Part shown: piece after piece, positions 62,024 through 64,000 of the stretch
Layout of the letters: each line of letters opens with the position of its first letter
How positions within the stretch are numbered: position 1 is the first letter of the stretch
DNA from: Paraburkholderia phenoliruptrix
Lineage (GTDB): Bacteria; Pseudomonadota; Gammaproteobacteria; Burkholderiales; Burkholderiaceae
Assembly: GCF_019511605.1 (NCBI RefSeq)
Contig: NZ_JAEUAV010000010.1
Location: forward strand, 62,001-126,000
Reading direction: 5' to 3'
DNA: 64,000 nt
Translations under genes and position numbers: made by a program
Notes under the pieces: generated by a model
The model's input: the letters and a program-made list of their open reading frames with translations, nothing else
What the model was told of the DNA's origin: nothing
Databases searched by the model: none

Positions 62024-62553
62024 TCGGGTGCATGCCATGCCGCGGGTTGACCGGGTGGGGATTATGCGTTGCGCGCGGCTTTGACTTCGGCGCTAAGTAT
62101 TGAATGCTCCGCGGTGGCGAAGCGGCGCGCAGCTCGACGTGTCGTAAGCCAGTTACGGTCACTAATCTGCTCGATTCTTCGCGACCTTGGCTGATGCTGG
62201 GTGTTGCTTTATCAAGACGGGGCGCGAAACTAAGAATCGCGTCGGTCAGGGCGGAAGTTGAGTTAAGGCATTTTCACAAATTCGCTTTTTTCTTCGCGCC
62301 GCCCTTCTGTCGCAGGACCATCGGTCGAGTTTATGCAATATGCATGGATCGGTAGCAGAGCAAGCACTTCTTTCCTTTTTCGCAGCGGATCATCTATCAT
62401 TTTTGCCACTTGCTCGACTGCGGCACGAGATGAATGCAAATCGAAAGGTTTGGGTAAGGGCTACTGCCGTTGGGTTAAAAGACGAGTCAGCGTCGGTATA
62501 ACAACATTTCCTCATGGATCGAGGCCGAGACCAAAGCTGGGGTTACTGAACTT
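62024..62553. other. Gap between inverted repeat and TIR gene
   Basis: No gene is supported in this 530-base stretch. Short frames (62104-62355, 62333-62557) show no family. The part after about 62270 is more AT-rich and probably holds the promoter of the TIR gene. Confidence 0.45.
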
Positions 62554-63714
62554 ATGAGCCTGTATGAACTGGCCATCCTAGGCAGCGCAACTGCTGTCAA
62601 CCGGCGTCGCCTGAGCGCAACGATCGAAGCCATGATCGAGGATTTTGGCATGACGCTAGGGGCGGACGTGGTCATTCACGACGCGGCATCAACACAAACT
62701 CGTGATGTCCGCGCCGCATTTGCAGCAGCCTATTTTGGTGGCGCCCCGTTGAGTGACGTCGAACCGGCGCGGGCGCTGGTCGTCGCTAGTGCGCCCGTTA
62801 TCCCCACCGTTGCGCCCGGTCAGCAGTTTGGTGCAGTGATCCCGGATTTCCTTCAGTCGGCGAATGGCCTGACGCGCCGGGACGATGACCCCGAGATGAC
62901 TGCGCTTGCCTCGGCGCTACTAGAATGCGTTGGGCTGCTGCGTCGCCAGCGACGTGTCTTCGTCAGCTATCGCCGGACCGAGTCTCGGGCGGCGGCCCTC
63001 CAGTTGCATGACCTGCTGTCATCGCGGGGCTTCGATGTGTTTCTCGACACGCACGACATCCGGCCCGGTGATCCGTTCCAGGATGTGCTCTGGCATCGAC
63101 TCGTTGACTCGGACGTCATGGTCATGCTCGATACACCAGAGTATTTCGACAGCCGCTGGACCCGTCAGGAAATCGGGCGGGCGAGGGCCAAGGAAATTCA
63201 GGTTCTGCGCGTCATCTGGCCTGAGCACGTCCCGACGAAACTCACTGACCTGTCAGAGACCGTGTACCTTGACGTCGGCGATCTCGAAGGGGCTGATGGC
63301 CCGATCGCGCATGCAACGGCTGATTCCATCGTATTGCGGATCGAGCGACTGCGCAGTCGCAGCATCGCTTCGCGGTACATGTCGATCACCGGAAAGTTGC
63401 GCGCGGATGTCGAAAAGATCGGTGGCTCGATAGAAGCGATCGGCGCGCACCGCGCCATCGCGCTACGCCTGCTTGACGACAGGAAGATCTGGGCCTACCC
63501 GATCGTTGGGATTCCCACTGCGGAGACGCTTCATGATGTCGCAGACAAGGCGCAGCGTGCGGCGCAGCGCGAAGCCCCCGTGCTCGTCTATGACCACATT
63601 GGCATCCGCGATGCCTGGACTTCGCACCTGCGCTGGCTTGACGAGCATATCCGCGCGGTTCGCGCGATCAAGGTCTCCGAGGCGGGGTGGACACTTGCTG
63701 CGTGGGAAGACTGA
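62554..63714 (+). CDS. TIR-domain protein, probable anti-phage effector or signal synthase
   Basis: A 386-residue protein with three parts. Residues 1-125 form an unassigned N-terminal domain. A TIR domain spans about 133-265 (RRVFVSYRRTESRAAALQLH, GFDVFLDTHDIRPGDPFQDV, DSDVMVMLDTPEYFDSRWT), with putative catalytic E206 in WTRQEIGRA. About 120 C-terminal residues follow. Prokaryotic TIR domains cleave NAD+ or make cyclic ADP-ribose signals. Two bases after the stop starts a SLOG-like gene, so the pair resembles Thoeris-type defence. Confidence 0.82.
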   Translation: MSLYELAILGSATAVNRRRLSATIEAMIEDFGMTLGADVVIHDAASTQTRDVRAAFAAAYFGGAPLSDVEPARALVVASAPVIPTVAPGQQFGAVIPDFLQSANGLTRRDDDPEMTALASALLECVGLLRRQRRVFVSYRRTESRAAALQLHDLLSSRGFDVFLDTHDIRPGDPFQDVLWHRLVDSDVMVMLDTPEYFDSRWTRQEIGRARAKEIQVLRVIWPEHVPTKLTDLSETVYLDVGDLEGADGPIAHATADSIVLRIERLRSRSIASRYMSITGKLRADVEKIGGSIEAIGAHRAIALRLLDDRKIWAYPIVGIPTAETLHDVADKAQRAAQREAPVLVYDHIGIRDAWTSHLRWLDEHIRAVRAIKVSEAGWTLAAWED

Positions 63715-63716
63715 TC

Positions 63717-64000
63717 ATGAACGACGCCATCTTCCTTTCGGCCGGGGTCCCAGATCCGCGCAGGGGGCCCGACTATGCGGCGACTGCCGACAGCGTGGCG
63801 ATCGCCGCTGCCGTCTCGGCGCTCGTGCATGTCGTTCTCGGTCGCCGGGCGCTGGTCTGGGGCGGTCACCCCGGCATCACGCCGATGATCTGGGTCGTCG
63901 CGCAGGATATTGGCGTCCAGTACGAGAAGTGGGTCCGGCTTTATCAGTCGAGCTTCTTCAGGGATGAGTTTCCCGAAGAGAACGCGCGATTCCAGAACGT
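63717..64000 (+). CDS. SLOG-like Rossmann-fold protein (3' end beyond window)
   Basis: The visible 94 residues begin MNDAIFLSAGVPDPRRGPDY, then AATADSVAIAAAVSALVHVV, RALVWGGHPGITPMIWVVAQ and RLYQSSFFRDEFPEENARFQ. FLSAxVPxP..., GGHPxITP and YQSxFF are features I associate with SLOG proteins that accompany TIR genes; SLOG domains bind nucleotide signals such as cyclic ADP-ribose variants in ThsA. Coupling to the TIR gene is tight. Confidence 0.68.
   Translation, partial: MNDAIFLSAGVPDPRRGPDYAATADSVAIAAAVSALVHVVLGRRALVWGGHPGITPMIWVVAQDIGVQYEKWVRLYQSSFFRDEFPEENARFQN

Noticed and set aside
1..64000. Search by eye for CRISPR arrays, rRNA and tRNA genes
   Set aside because: No regularly spaced repeats and no rRNA or tRNA signatures were seen.

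Overview
The window looks like 64 kb of a large conjugative plasmid or chromid from a Burkholderiaceae-type beta-proteobacterium. The evidence is the high GC content, three Burkholderia-type trimeric porins, a VirB/VirD4 type IV secretion system with a MOBP-like relaxase, TraK-TraL-TraM-like genes, a plasmid ParB and a DUF932 protein. No rRNA, tRNA, CRISPR array or intact transposase was seen. The organism assignment is an inference from gene style.

Region 1 (1-22.5 kb) is a catabolic accessory region. A Rieske oxygenase (cut by the left edge) and a LysR gene lie on the minus strand. Next come two copies of a divergent TetR / signal-less TAXI-fold module, one with its tetR reduced to a relic, plus a third TAXI relic at 8.44 kb. 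Spinster-type MFS and porin genes follow. A compact operon (8.7-12.2 kb) encodes two paralogous 3-hydroxyanthranilate-dioxygenase-like proteins, a Rieske ferredoxin, a [2Fe-2S] ferredoxin and a ferredoxin reductase. Then come a porin, an aromatic-acid MFS transporter, a GST gene broken by one stop codon, and a mobR-mobA-like pair (3-hydroxybenzoate to protocatechuate). An ArgP-like LysR, a membrane transporter, a fatty acid desaturase and an ACT-like protein close the region.

Region 2 (22.7-43.2 kb) is the conjugation block, nearly all on the plus strand with many 4-base overlaps: TrbM-like, VirB1-B2-B3-B4-B6-B5-B7-B8-B9-B10-B11, a coupling protein split into two overlapping genes, a primase-like Toprim protein, an LPD7-type protein, a relaxosome protein and the relaxase.

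Region 3 (43.2-55.2 kb) is a hydroxyproline catabolic island: ABC transporter, porin, Pyr4H2C deaminase, 4-hydroxyproline epimerase, D-hydroxyproline dehydrogenase, ketoglutarate-semialdehyde dehydrogenase, a second Ser/Cys proline-racemase-family enzyme and a GntR regulator. An IS1182-type relic lies at its left side. The island separates the relaxase from traKLM-like genes and so appears to have been inserted into the transfer region.

Region 4 (55.2-64 kb) is plasmid maintenance and defence: a candidate oriT, traK-traL-traM-like genes, a large ParB, a DUF932 protein with a very long nested inverted repeat upstream, and a TIR plus SLOG-like pair (cut by the right edge) resembling Thoeris-type anti-phage systems.

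The best candidates for undescribed biology are the paired cupin/zinc-ribbon operon with its own electron-transfer chain, the orphan cytoplasmic TAXI-fold proteins, the 61.87-62.02 kb inverted repeat and the TIR-SLOG pair.
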